Of a stretch of DNA of 64,000 nucleotides, positions 1 to 7,841 are shown piece after piece (the first letter of the stretch is position 1; every line of letters begins with the position of its first letter). Origin of the DNA: Acetivibrio sp964564015 (lineage in GTDB: Bacteria > Bacillota > Clostridia > Acetivibrionales > Acetivibrionaceae); assembly GCA_964564015.1 (NCBI GenBank), contig CAZLZR010000016.1:12713-76712 (forward strand), written 5' to 3'. The notes under the pieces are model-generated. The model saw only the letters and a program-made list of their open reading frames with translations, had not been told where the DNA came from and did not search any database. The position numbers and the translations under genes were made by a program.

Positions 1-1460
1 ATCTTTTTCAACTTTTTATCTTCTGTAAACAATATCTCCTTTATCAATGAGCGTATCCATCTCTTTTTATCATTCATATCCGCTTTTTCAAAAACCGGTA
101 AGAAATTTTGCAGGTGCTCCACTATCTGCTCATCAGACAGTCTTGATCCTATAGTCCTTGTACGACTTACGAATTCATCCTTTCTTTTCTTAAGCACCTC
201 AAGTTCCGCTGATACTTGATTTATCCTTTCAATAAACAGGCTCTTGTCTATTCCTTTTTCCTCAAACAAAGAAAAGTATCTGTCTTTCTTTTCTTCTAGT
301 GAATCAATCTCCTCCTGAATATTAGCAATAGCATTCTGGAGTGGTTCATTTTCAGTTTCTTTCTTACTACGGGCATTGTTTATCATATTAAAAATATCTT
401 TTTTAGTTTTTGTTACTTCTCTTATCTTTTCCAAAACCATTTTTTCTATATTATTCGCAGAAATAGTAATCCCTTTACAACCAGTTTTGCCATAACGATG
501 ATAGGTAAGGCACTGATAGTACCGATATCCTCTTGAACCACGCCGTACCATACTACCACCACAATGTGGGCATCGTAAAAGCCCAACAAGGAAATAGTCA
601 TTGCTGCCCTTTATGTTTCTCACGCATTCAGGTGTGTTCTCAAACTTTGCCTGAACCTTATAAAAGATATCCTCATCGATGATAGCTTGATGTATTCCAT
701 CAACCTCAAAATAATTATCACCTTTAACATTATGATGAACATCATATCGTAATTTTCCAATATAAATCGGATTCTTTAGAATATCCTCAACCGTATCTCC
801 CGCCCAAAGTTTTCCTTTCCGGGTTCTGTAACCTTCTGAATTAAGCATAACAGCAATTTTTTTATATCCGACATCGGGCATTGTGCTCGCTATTTCAAAC
901 ATTCTTTTTACAATACAAGCCTCTTCCTCTACTACTTGCAGCTCTTTATTTACACTTTTGTATCCAAAAGCTATCTTACCTATGGTTTTACCCATGCTCA
1001 ATCTTTGCTTGAGTCCTAATTTTACATTTTCTACTATAGTATTTCTTTCAAATTCCCCGATAGAACCAAGAATCTGCATTGTCATCCTTCCGGTTGGGGT
1101 AAAAGTATCAAAATGCTCAGAATAACTTATAAAAGCGACATTTTTTTGTTCAAACCAGTCAACTAAAACCAGTAAATCTTTTAGATTACGGGCCAGTCTG
1201 TTGGTTTTCCATACAAGAACCACATCAAACAAGTTTTTCTCTGCATGCTTAAGCATTTCTTGCAGCCCACTACGGTTTTCCATGGATTTGCCTGAGATTC
1301 CCAAATCCTTATATATTTTATATATTGTCAGATTATAGAGTTTACAATATTGAGATAAAACCTCAATTTGTGCTGGAATAGAATATCCTTCTTTGGCTTG
1401 CTCTTCAGTACTTACCCTGACATAAATCGCTGCTGTTTGGTTTCTTCTTTTGCTATCCAT
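1..1460 (-). CDS. Large serine recombinase, C-terminus beyond window edge
   Basis: This is a site-specific DNA recombinase of the large serine family, which integrates or excises elements at short att sites. It is read from an ATG at 1460 toward the left edge, and about 486 codons are visible. The N-terminal resolvase domain opens with IYVRVSTEEQ, where Ser17 is the expected nucleophile and Arg15 its partner, and also has a NRLARN motif. A Recombinase domain follows (KNPIYIGKLRYD). A zinc ribbon (CPHCGG, later Cys residues near GKTGCKG) comes next, then a long coiled coil. The stop codon is not in the window. It is the recombinase closest to the unseen left end and is transcribed in the same direction as the XRE gene at 1595. 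It is a candidate for the enzyme that moves the whole element. Confidence 0.93.
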   Translation of the reverse strand, partial: MDSKRRNQTAAIYVRVSTEEQAKEGYSIPAQIEVLSQYCKLYNLTIYKIYKDLGISGKSMENRSGLQEMLKHAEKNLFDVVLVWKTNRLARNLKDLLVLVDWFEQKNVAFISYSEHFDTFTPTGRMTMQILGSIGEFERNTIVENVKLGLKQRLSMGKTIGKIAFGYKSVNKELQVVEEEACIVKRMFEIASTMPDVGYKKIAVMLNSEGYRTRKGKLWAGDTVEDILKNPIYIGKLRYDVHHNVKGDNYFEVDGIHQAIIDEDIFYKVQAKFENTPECVRNIKGSNDYFLVGLLRCPHCGGSMVRRGSRGYRYYQCLTYHRYGKTGCKGITISANNIEKMVLEKIREVTKTKKDIFNMINNARSKKETENEPLQNAIANIQEEIDSLEEKKDRYFSLFEEKGIDKSLFIERINQVSAELEVLKKRKDEFVSRTRTIGSRLSDEQIVEHLQNFLPVFEKADMNDKKRWIRSLIKEILFTEDKKLKK

Positions 1461-1594
1461 AATACTAATCACCCTACAATATTTTTTGTTATGTATATTT
1501 TTATTACTCTAATGTCATTGTTATGTATTATGTATTATTTCCATAAATAACTTTTTTAAGAGTGATTTTAAAATTATACTTTGACCTCAAAAGC

Positions 1595-1984
1595 TTAATC
1601 TGCTTTCTCTATCGCCAATGTTACCCTTATTAACCGTTTAATTGATTTTTCCGGTAAATCTTTTAAGACTTTCACTATTTGCTTCAACTCATCACGATAA
1701 GTCAACTGCTCCAAGAAATTATCAATTTCAGGATCATTATGTGTCATTATTTCTATTCTTTCTTCTGTACCTAACGGATTACGAATATTGGAACGTCCTA
1801 TAAGATAATCAATTGATACAACAAAATAATCAGCAAGCTTTTGAATTGCAATAAGCTCAGGTATTCTTCCGTTTTCCCAATTAGCAATAGTTGTCCTTGG
1901 AATATTTAAAATCTCTCCTAACTTATCTTGCGATAATCCTCTTTCCTTTCTAAGCAACTTTAATCTTTCAGATAATGTTCCCAT
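1595..1984 (-). CDS. XRE/Cro-type helix-turn-helix repressor
   Basis: A 129-residue DNA-binding regulator. Residues 1-60 form a lambda-repressor-like HTH: LSERLKLLRKERGLSQDKLG, then IPRTTIANWENGR as turn and recognition helix, then LADYFVVSIDYLIG. The C-terminal half is helical and acidic and probably mediates dimerisation. The start at 1984 is chosen because AAGGGGA lies 5 nt upstream. A longer frame to 2053 exists but lacks such a site. The gene diverges from the small-protein/recombinase operon at 2284, the classic layout in which such a repressor silences an element's integrase genes. That role is inferred from position. Confidence 0.85.
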   Translation of the reverse strand: MGTLSERLKLLRKERGLSQDKLGEILNIPRTTIANWENGRIPELIAIQKLADYFVVSIDYLIGRSNIRNPLGTEERIEIMTHNDPEIDNFLEQLTYRDELKQIVKVLKDLPEKSIKRLIRVTLAIEKAD

Positions 1985-2036
1985 CAATTTTCCCCTTATG
2001 TATCCTATTGGTGTAAAATTTCCTATCACCAAATTA

Positions 2037-2065
2037 TTGACACTAATTACCATGATTATTACATA
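2037..2065 (+). promoter_or_regulatory. Candidate promoter for small-protein/recombinase operon
   Basis: TTGACA at 2037-2042 and TACATA at 2060-2065 are separated by 17 bp, a good housekeeping-type arrangement pointing toward the operon at 2284. It lies in the 299-bp gap between the divergent XRE gene and that operon, so the repressor could act here. No experimental support exists. The 220-bp leader it implies holds nothing else that I recognise. Confidence 0.35.
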
Positions 2066-2283
2066 TATAAAGTATATACATCAGTAATATGAATATTATG
2101 GGGTATCATCCAAATTATTCTGTAATAATGTCCTGCATTTAGTCTCAAAATATGACCATGTAGAGGACAGTTATACAAATATACACTGGAAATTCCCTAA
2201 TAACCTACTATTGATGTACTAGGACAAATAATAATAAAAATATACTGTACAAGAATGACTTAAATAACAGGATTGGTGGCAAT

Positions 2284-2439
2284 ATGACGGAACTTAATAA
2301 CAATAATTGGACTATAGAAGAAAAGATAGCTTTTGAAGCCTGGTTAAAAATTTCAATAGAGATGATAGAAAAGTACTGTACACCTGAAGAAACTCAAGAA
2401 AATAAGTCTTTAGGAGCAGCCGATTCAGAGGCAGTTTAA
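2284..2439 (+). CDS. Small acidic protein (51 aa) upstream of recombinases
   Basis: A 51-codon frame starts with ATG at 2284, preceded by GGTGG at 7 nt spacing, and ends with TAA at 2437. The product is helical and acidic (WTIEEKIAFEAWLK, then IEMIEKYCTPEE). I do not recognise the family. It opens a compact plus-strand operon: this gene, a second small gene at 2494, then two large serine recombinases. Such tiny genes beside recombinases are often directionality or regulatory factors, but nothing in this sequence proves that. Confidence 0.6.
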   Translation: MTELNNNNWTIEEKIAFEAWLKISIEMIEKYCTPEETQENKSLGAADSEAV

Positions 2440-2493
2440 CTAAATATTCAAAAATATTATAACCTACTAAGGACAAGCAATACTGGAGGAACA

Positions 2494-2646
2494 ATGAAGA
2501 AACAACAGACAATCTCAAATGTTACTATACAATACAAAGATGATGAATATTCAAAGCATAGATTTATCGACTTTCTAATAAACCACTTACTTGAAAGCAC
2601 CAACATCGAGGAGGTACCATGTAATGAAAGAAAAGAGCACACCTGA
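2494..2646 (+). CDS. Small protein (50 aa) overlapping recombinase start
   Basis: The ATG at 2494 is preceded by TGGAGGA at 3 nt, and the stop is TGA at 2644. The product starts MKKQQTISNVTIQYKDDEY and includes FIDFLINHLLES. It overlaps the first 23 nt of the next recombinase gene, whose ribosome site GAGGAGGT lies inside this frame, so the two are probably translationally coupled. The family is not recognised. Good ribosome site, spacing and overlap argue that the gene is real. Confidence 0.6.
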   Translation: MKKQQTISNVTIQYKDDEYSKHRFIDFLINHLLESTNIEEVPCNERKEHT

Positions 2647-4105
2647 CCTTAGCTATAAGCCGGAGGACTATGCGGCCATATATGCTAGAAAATCAATAAA
2701 GACTGAGAATAGTTCAATAAAATCGCAACTATCTTTGGCAAGAGATGTTTTATATAAAAACAATCTGCTTCTTTATAAGGAATACTGGGATGAGGAATCT
2801 GCAACAAAACTGCCCTATTATAAACGTCAAGGCTTTAGAGAACTCCTGAAGGATGCCAAAAACGGTAAATTTAAAACAGTCATTGTCTTTAGAAGAGATC
2901 GTTTGGCCCGTCGTGCAAATGATCTTATAGAAATAAAGAACCTCTTTAAAAAATATAAAATAAAAATCATTTATTCAAACACGGGTGAATATCAGCCTTC
3001 TGAAAGCTATCTATCAGATTTTATTGAAAATATTATTATGGCAGTTGATGAGCTCGAGCCTCAAATTGTAGCAGAAAGAACAATGACCGGTAAAATAAAA
3101 AAAAGAGAAAGAAAAGAATACTTTTGTTCAAAACTACCTTACGGATTTACACGCACTGAACAGGACGAAAAAACTATATACATCTGCGAAGATTCAAAAA
3201 AAGCTGTTATAACGGCCATTTTTGAGAAATATGCTTCTATCAATGATAACTATAAACTGTCTGATTTAGTAAAGGAAATAAATGCAGAGTATGACACTTC
3301 CAATCCTTTAACTTCGAATAAGGTTATAAATATTATTAAAAATCCAATCTATGCCGGGAAACAATTTAAAGATAGTTCCAAAGAGCTATTTGATTTATTT
3401 ACCAAAAGCGAGAATGGAAACTTTTGTTACAACCCTGATTTGTTACAAACTTGTATAAACGTTATTCCTATTATAGGTTTTGAATTATGGAGTAGCTGCT
3501 TGAATGTTTGGAGGGCAAACTACAGACATATACCCAAAACTAAAAAAACAACCTACCTTTTTAAGGGCATCCTGTTTTGTGGTAGCTGCAATAAGCCAAT
3601 GAGCCTTGTTTCTGGAAAATACAAATGCTGTTCGCCCAATTGCAGCAGTTTTGACTCTTTATACCTTCAAAAAGAGTTGATCCGAAAAATTGTAAGCGAT
3701 ATTACTGCCAATGGAGGTCTGGAAAAGTACATTGAAATAAAAATATCGTGTTATAAATCCGAAATACATAAATTCAACCGGAAACTTAAATCCATTATGG
3801 CTGATCTTGACTGTCATACAATTGAATTTATCAAAAGCTATGGGGATAATAAATCAAATTACTTAAAAAAGCAAATAAACGATCTGCTACAAAAACAGGA
3901 AAAAATCAAAAAGCAGGTTAACAGTCTGGATGACAAAATATTTAAATTGAACGAATGCCGCAATAATATTATCATTGCAGAAAACAGCGGTCTGACATTA
4001 CATCTATTGGCTAATACCGAGAAATCCCAAAATCTTATAAAATCTTTAATAGATAAGGTAATTGTTAATGGAAAAGATAACTCGTTATCAATACAAATCA
4101 TTTAA
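2624..4105 (+). CDS. Large serine recombinase (first of overlapping pair)
   Basis: A 493-aa site-specific recombinase. The resolvase domain begins YAAIYARKS, with Ser24 as likely nucleophile, and has a VIVFRRDRLARR motif. The Recombinase domain includes NPIYAGKQF. A zinc ribbon (CGSCNKPM then CCSPNC) and a C-terminal coiled coil follow. The start at 2624 is preferred over an upstream TTG in frame because GGAGG lies 9 nt before it. The 3' end overlaps the next recombinase gene by 38 nt. The zinc-ribbon spacing and the stretch between domains are shorter and more diverged than in the next gene, so the two are not recent duplicates. The pair may act as a hetero-oligomer, as ccrA/ccrB do (inference). 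Confidence 0.92.
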   Translation: MKEKSTPDLSYKPEDYAAIYARKSIKTENSSIKSQLSLARDVLYKNNLLLYKEYWDEESATKLPYYKRQGFRELLKDAKNGKFKTVIVFRRDRLARRANDLIEIKNLFKKYKIKIIYSNTGEYQPSESYLSDFIENIIMAVDELEPQIVAERTMTGKIKKRERKEYFCSKLPYGFTRTEQDEKTIYICEDSKKAVITAIFEKYASINDNYKLSDLVKEINAEYDTSNPLTSNKVINIIKNPIYAGKQFKDSSKELFDLFTKSENGNFCYNPDLLQTCINVIPIIGFELWSSCLNVWRANYRHIPKTKKTTYLFKGILFCGSCNKPMSLVSGKYKCCSPNCSSFDSLYLQKELIRKIVSDITANGGLEKYIEIKISCYKSEIHKFNRKLKSIMADLDCHTIEFIKSYGDNKSNYLKKQINDLLQKQEKIKKQVNSLDDKIFKLNECRNNIIIAENSGLTLHLLANTEKSQNLIKSLIDKVIVNGKDNSLSIQII

Positions 4106-5681
4106 TTCTGACAATAACAATGTTGCAGTTGCTTATATAAGAGTTTCAACCAAGTCACAGGAAGAAAAGGGCTTTTCTCTGGAAATTCAAAAGGAAAAAG
4201 CTATTTCTTATGCTCATGAAAACGGACTGATACTCACTGAAGATATGATCTTTGAAGAATCAAAACCGGCTTCTAAAACAACGAACGACAATTTTGATAT
4301 TGCTGACAATATTCACGAAAAGATCAAATCCAGGCCTATTCTAAGTAAAATAATCGAGCTTGCAAGTGAAAGAAAATTCAGTCACTTGATTGTCTATACC
4401 AGAGATCGCCTTACCCGTAACATGCAGGATTTTATTACATTGAAAACCTTTCTTGCGAAATCAGGTATTTGCGTTCATTATAGCCGTCCTGGAGAGTTCT
4501 CAAAAATCGAGGATACGAAAATAAATAACTTTCTTGAATTGATTCTTGCAAGTGTTGCAGAGCTTGAAGCAAATACAATCGGGATCAGAGTAAAAGGCGG
4601 TAACCGTTCATGTATAAAAAACAGCTACTGGGCTGGCGGCAAAATTCCCTTCGGATACTCCCCTGCTCCTGCACCTGATAGCAAAAAGAATTCAACTTTG
4701 CAAACAAATACCTTTGAACAAAGAATAATAGAAGAAATCTTTAATCTTTATACTCATGCAGGTTATGGATACAGGAAAATTTCTCAAATAATGAATGAGC
4801 AATATCCATTTATAACCTGGACTAAAAGTAAAATCGAATCGATTATAAAAAATGAAACTTATACTGGTTACATCACTTGGGATCGAAGAGGTGGAAGAAG
4901 AAATCCGGGAAAACACCTTGAATATGATAAATCTCCGTTCATAGAAACTGCTTGTATTATCCCATCTCAACAATGGAATGACGCAGTGGAATTGAGATAT
5001 AAAAAATACGAATTGAAAGATTCAAAGTATTACAGCACCCCTTTCTTACTTAGAAGTAAACTTGTTTGCGGTATTTGCGGAAGTATCATGGAATGTAAAA
5101 ATTACGGGAAAGGTAAGAAAAGCGTTTACCGTTGCCCAACAAATAATGAAAAAGGGATCTCTGAACTCATTGCTGAAAAAGAACTATTAGAACAACACTT
5201 TACCGACCAACTAAAAAAACTTTTCGAGTACAAAAATATCGATGAATTATGGAATCTATACAAAAGCGAGTTTGATAAAAAGAAAAGCAGTGATTTTATG
5301 CTAAAGAAAACTATTATAAGGAATCTTGATGAAATAAATGTTATCCGGAAAAAGTTAAACTTCATACTTTCACAAAGTATTGAGGAAGAGCTTAAAACCA
5401 GACTATTTGAACAATCCGTAATTCTTAACAAAAAAGAGCAAAATTACAAGGAACAGCTGTTAAGGATTGATCACAGCCTCAATCAATCCTTTGAAAATAA
5501 AGATGCTTTTGGCAGATCGATAATGAATGTTTTTGAATCATTTTCTACTTTTGAGGATTATCGAAAAAGGCTACTAATTGATATCCTCATTGATAGTATT
5601 ATCTTAGAAATCAAGCCTGAAGCTCCCGATCAATTATCTCTGAAAATTATTCTTAATCCGCCAAAGAACATTCTATCTTAA
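4068..5681 (+). CDS. Large serine recombinase (second of overlapping pair)
   Basis: A 537-aa recombinase. An N-terminal extension of 18 residues precedes VAVAYIRVSTKSQEEKG, with Ser27 as likely nucleophile. YTRDRLTRN marks the resolvase domain, KNETYTGYITWDRRG the Recombinase domain, and CGICGSIM the zinc ribbon, followed by a long coiled coil. The ATG at 4068 has AAGG about 9 nt upstream and lies inside the preceding gene, which indicates translational coupling and co-regulation. The gene ends 26 bp before the convergent gene at 5708. With the recombinase at 1-1460, the element has at least three such enzymes. Which one excises the element cannot be told from sequence. Confidence 0.93.
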   Translation: MEKITRYQYKSFNSDNNNVAVAYIRVSTKSQEEKGFSLEIQKEKAISYAHENGLILTEDMIFEESKPASKTTNDNFDIADNIHEKIKSRPILSKIIELASERKFSHLIVYTRDRLTRNMQDFITLKTFLAKSGICVHYSRPGEFSKIEDTKINNFLELILASVAELEANTIGIRVKGGNRSCIKNSYWAGGKIPFGYSPAPAPDSKKNSTLQTNTFEQRIIEEIFNLYTHAGYGYRKISQIMNEQYPFITWTKSKIESIIKNETYTGYITWDRRGGRRNPGKHLEYDKSPFIETACIIPSQQWNDAVELRYKKYELKDSKYYSTPFLLRSKLVCGICGSIMECKNYGKGKKSVYRCPTNNEKGISELIAEKELLEQHFTDQLKKLFEYKNIDELWNLYKSEFDKKKSSDFMLKKTIIRNLDEINVIRKKLNFILSQSIEEELKTRLFEQSVILNKKEQNYKEQLLRIDHSLNQSFENKDAFGRSIMNVFESFSTFEDYRKRLLIDILIDSIILEIKPEAPDQLSLKIILNPPKNILS

Positions 5682-5707
5682 TGTTCTGTTTCTTATGCCT
5701 CAAAAAA

Positions 5708-6379
5708 TCACTTTCCTCTATATAAAGCCAACAGTAGAGCTATATTTATGACTAGAGAATCATTATCCTTAATTCCGTAAGATTCCTCTATAAATTTTTT
5801 CACCTTTTCCTTTAATTCTGCATTAACTGTCACAGATGACTTGCTTTTTTCACTGGCATAAATTCTTATAAATTCATCTCCTAAATCTACTAACCTATTT
5901 TTTGGATTATCATCCCGAATCAGAAACAGAGTTTTCTTTATATCATCAACATCCTTTTGAAGACGATACATTTTTTGAAGAATGCATGTAAGGTCTTGCT
6001 GAAATTTAGAAACAGATTCCTTGTCTGCCTCCAACTTTGAATCTATAGGTGTTATTTGAGGTTTAGTCTCAGAATCTCTTTTTGAAAGTCCAGTTTCTTG
6101 AAATCCTTCCGTTTCCTTTTTGTGCATATCAAATTCCAGCTGGTTTTCAAGACAATTCTTAGGAGATTTTGATATAGGTTCTGAAGCTACCCACTTTTTA
6201 GTTTTTTTGTCCCATTCCTTGTGAAAAGTCCTCTGAATGTATCCTCTTAAAGTAGGATGTGCCAATTCAATATTTTTTTCACTTCTTAAAATTTTTGATA
6301 TTTGATTTAAATTTAAATTTTGATCAATCATTTTTATAATACTACTGGAAGTATCCATATCAACTTTTATGTAATTCAT
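5708..6379 (-). CDS. Unknown protein with HTH-like start and coiled coil
   Basis: A 223-aa protein, family not recognised. Residues 10-50 (SSIIKMIDQNLNLNQISKIL and what follows) look like a small helix-turn-helix of the kind used for DNA binding. Residues 60-110 are polar and low in complexity. Residues 115-155 form a predicted coiled coil (QKMYRLQKDVDDIKKTL). The last 60 residues (VTVNAELKEKVKKFIEESYG and on) resemble a helical oligomerisation domain. The start has AGGG 6-9 nt upstream. It sits between the recombinase pair and the 56-bp palindrome that ends the methyltransferase/kinase operon, on the same strand as that operon. A partition-like or transposon regulatory role is possible but unproved. 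Confidence 0.7.
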   Translation of the reverse strand: MNYIKVDMDTSSSIIKMIDQNLNLNQISKILRSEKNIELAHPTLRGYIQRTFHKEWDKKTKKWVASEPISKSPKNCLENQLEFDMHKKETEGFQETGLSKRDSETKPQITPIDSKLEADKESVSKFQQDLTCILQKMYRLQKDVDDIKKTLFLIRDDNPKNRLVDLGDEFIRIYASEKSKSSVTVNAELKEKVKKFIEESYGIKDNDSLVINIALLLALYRGK

Positions 6380-6545
6380 TTTAACCCTACTACTATTGAA
6401 ATCTTCATATTACAAAGATATGGGAGCATTCTATCTTTTATTACAAAATCCAATTTTAAATTTAAATTCCGAATGGAAAAAGTGCTTGGTAGGATATTAG
6501 TAGTATAAAAATTCTCTAAAAAGTATTACAAAATACTAAAAATAG

Positions 6546-6601
6546 ACAAGTAGGCAGTAAGTCTGTCACGGTATACCGTGACAGACTTACTGCCTACTTG
6601 T
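6546..6601. repeat. Perfect 56-bp palindrome, possible terminator
   Basis: Bases 6546-6573 are the exact reverse complement of 6574-6601, with no loop beyond the turn. It begins 4 bp past the stop codon of the receiver-domain gene (6605). Read in the operon's direction it is followed after 4 nt by TATTTTTAG, so it could serve as a factor-independent terminator. A 28-bp flawless stem is longer than usual terminators, so a recombination or protein-binding site, or a former insertion end, is an alternative. Confidence 0.85.
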
Positions 6602-6604
6602 ACT

Positions 6605-7840
6605 TCATTCAGCTAACCGTTCTATATTCCCTAAAGATTTTGTAACACTTGGAAACGCCTCATCTGGATTTCGAGGCAATCCTTGCCTCTGAAAATAAAC
6701 TGAGTATAACTGTTGTATCCGGGTTATATACGGTGGTAGAAGGCGACCAATACGATTATTCTTAATAGAATTCCATTTATGAATCTTTAATTCACGAAAA
6801 AGAAACTCAATTATTTTTCCATCATCAATACAAGTAACAATTACATGATTTTTCTTTTCAATAAATTCACCGTTTTCAAAAGGAATATTCTTAATTTCGT
6901 CATCACTTATTTGCCTTCCTTTTAAGCAATACAAATCTGGATTACGATTTCTTACCAAATCACATTGAGCTCTTATATTAAGCCAGTAAACTATTTTTTT
7001 TGTATTTTCTTCCTCTATTTCTTGCTTATAAACATCACCTGTATAAATATCTTTACTATTTAAATATTGACCTTTTATAAAACGTTCTCCTTCCAGCACA
7101 TTACGTACTTCTCCAGAATCAGGTTCAACAGACGCACAAGCTTCTAAAAAACTTTCTTCAAAAGAAATAGGTGGTATTCTTGTATAAAGATTTCTAGTTA
7201 TTATTTCTCCTAATTCTCTCGACATATTGGCACCATCAGCCTTATAGCAATCCCATAAAATCTTTGGCCATAGTGGACTTCGCTCATAAAAGTCCCAGAA
7301 CAAACGATTTTTCGCTAGTTGATATCCTTTGTTCCATTGAAGTAGAACGTATACCGGCGGATTACTAATTATCCATTTCTCAACTTCACTAAAAAGCTCT
7401 TTAGCAAGTTCATCTTTATTTTTAATGAAAATGAAATTAGGTTTGTCCTCTTGATACAATTTATGTTCTTGTAGTTCGGATATTACTGTATCTTTCTCCT
7501 CATTAGTAAAAATAAAAACTGGCGTGAAAGTTTTTTCTTTAAGACTTTTTAGAAAATCAATATTTTCAGATATATTATACTCCTTAAGTGTACTTGGAAT
7601 TTTTAGCCCTCCAAGGCCTTCGTCTATTATCTCTTCATTATCTAATTTCCAATCTAGTAGAACAAAGGATACCCCAGCAAAATGTGAAACAATATTTTTA
7701 TCCGGAATTGTATCATAAGCAATATATGGTATATTCTTACTTCTAATTTGCCTTAGAATATTTGATATATTTGCTTCTTCTTTTTTAACTTCATCATCAA
7801 TTATTACAGCAACACCTGTAAAAAGATCCTCAATATTCAT
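6605..7840 (-). CDS. Response-regulator-like protein with unknown C-terminal domain
   Basis: A 411-aa protein. Residues 8-150 match a CheY-like receiver fold: acidic pair Asp15-Asp16 (VAVIIDDE), phospho-acceptor Asp63 in FVLLDWKL, Thr112 in PVFIFTNEE and Lys140 in FIFIKNK. Residues 155-411 match no domain I know. They contain a Trp-rich segment (LLQWNKGYQLAKNRLFWDFY) and a possible all-beta end. It follows the kinase gene by 1 bp and is surely co-translated with it, so the kinase is its likely partner. The C-terminal part would be the output or effector domain; no DNA-binding HTH is evident. A palindrome follows the stop codon directly. Known anti-phage two-component systems have comparable logic, but I see no family match. 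Confidence 0.8.
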   Translation of the reverse strand: MNIEDLFTGVAVIIDDEVKKEEANISNILRQIRSKNIPYIAYDTIPDKNIVSHFAGVSFVLLDWKLDNEEIIDEGLGGLKIPSTLKEYNISENIDFLKSLKEKTFTPVFIFTNEEKDTVISELQEHKLYQEDKPNFIFIKNKDELAKELFSEVEKWIISNPPVYVLLQWNKGYQLAKNRLFWDFYERSPLWPKILWDCYKADGANMSRELGEIITRNLYTRIPPISFEESFLEACASVEPDSGEVRNVLEGERFIKGQYLNSKDIYTGDVYKQEIEEENTKKIVYWLNIRAQCDLVRNRNPDLYCLKGRQISDDEIKNIPFENGEFIEKKNHVIVTCIDDGKIIEFLFRELKIHKWNSIKNNRIGRLLPPYITRIQQLYSVYFQRQGLPRNPDEAFPSVTKSLGNIERLAE

Positions 7841-7841
7841 A

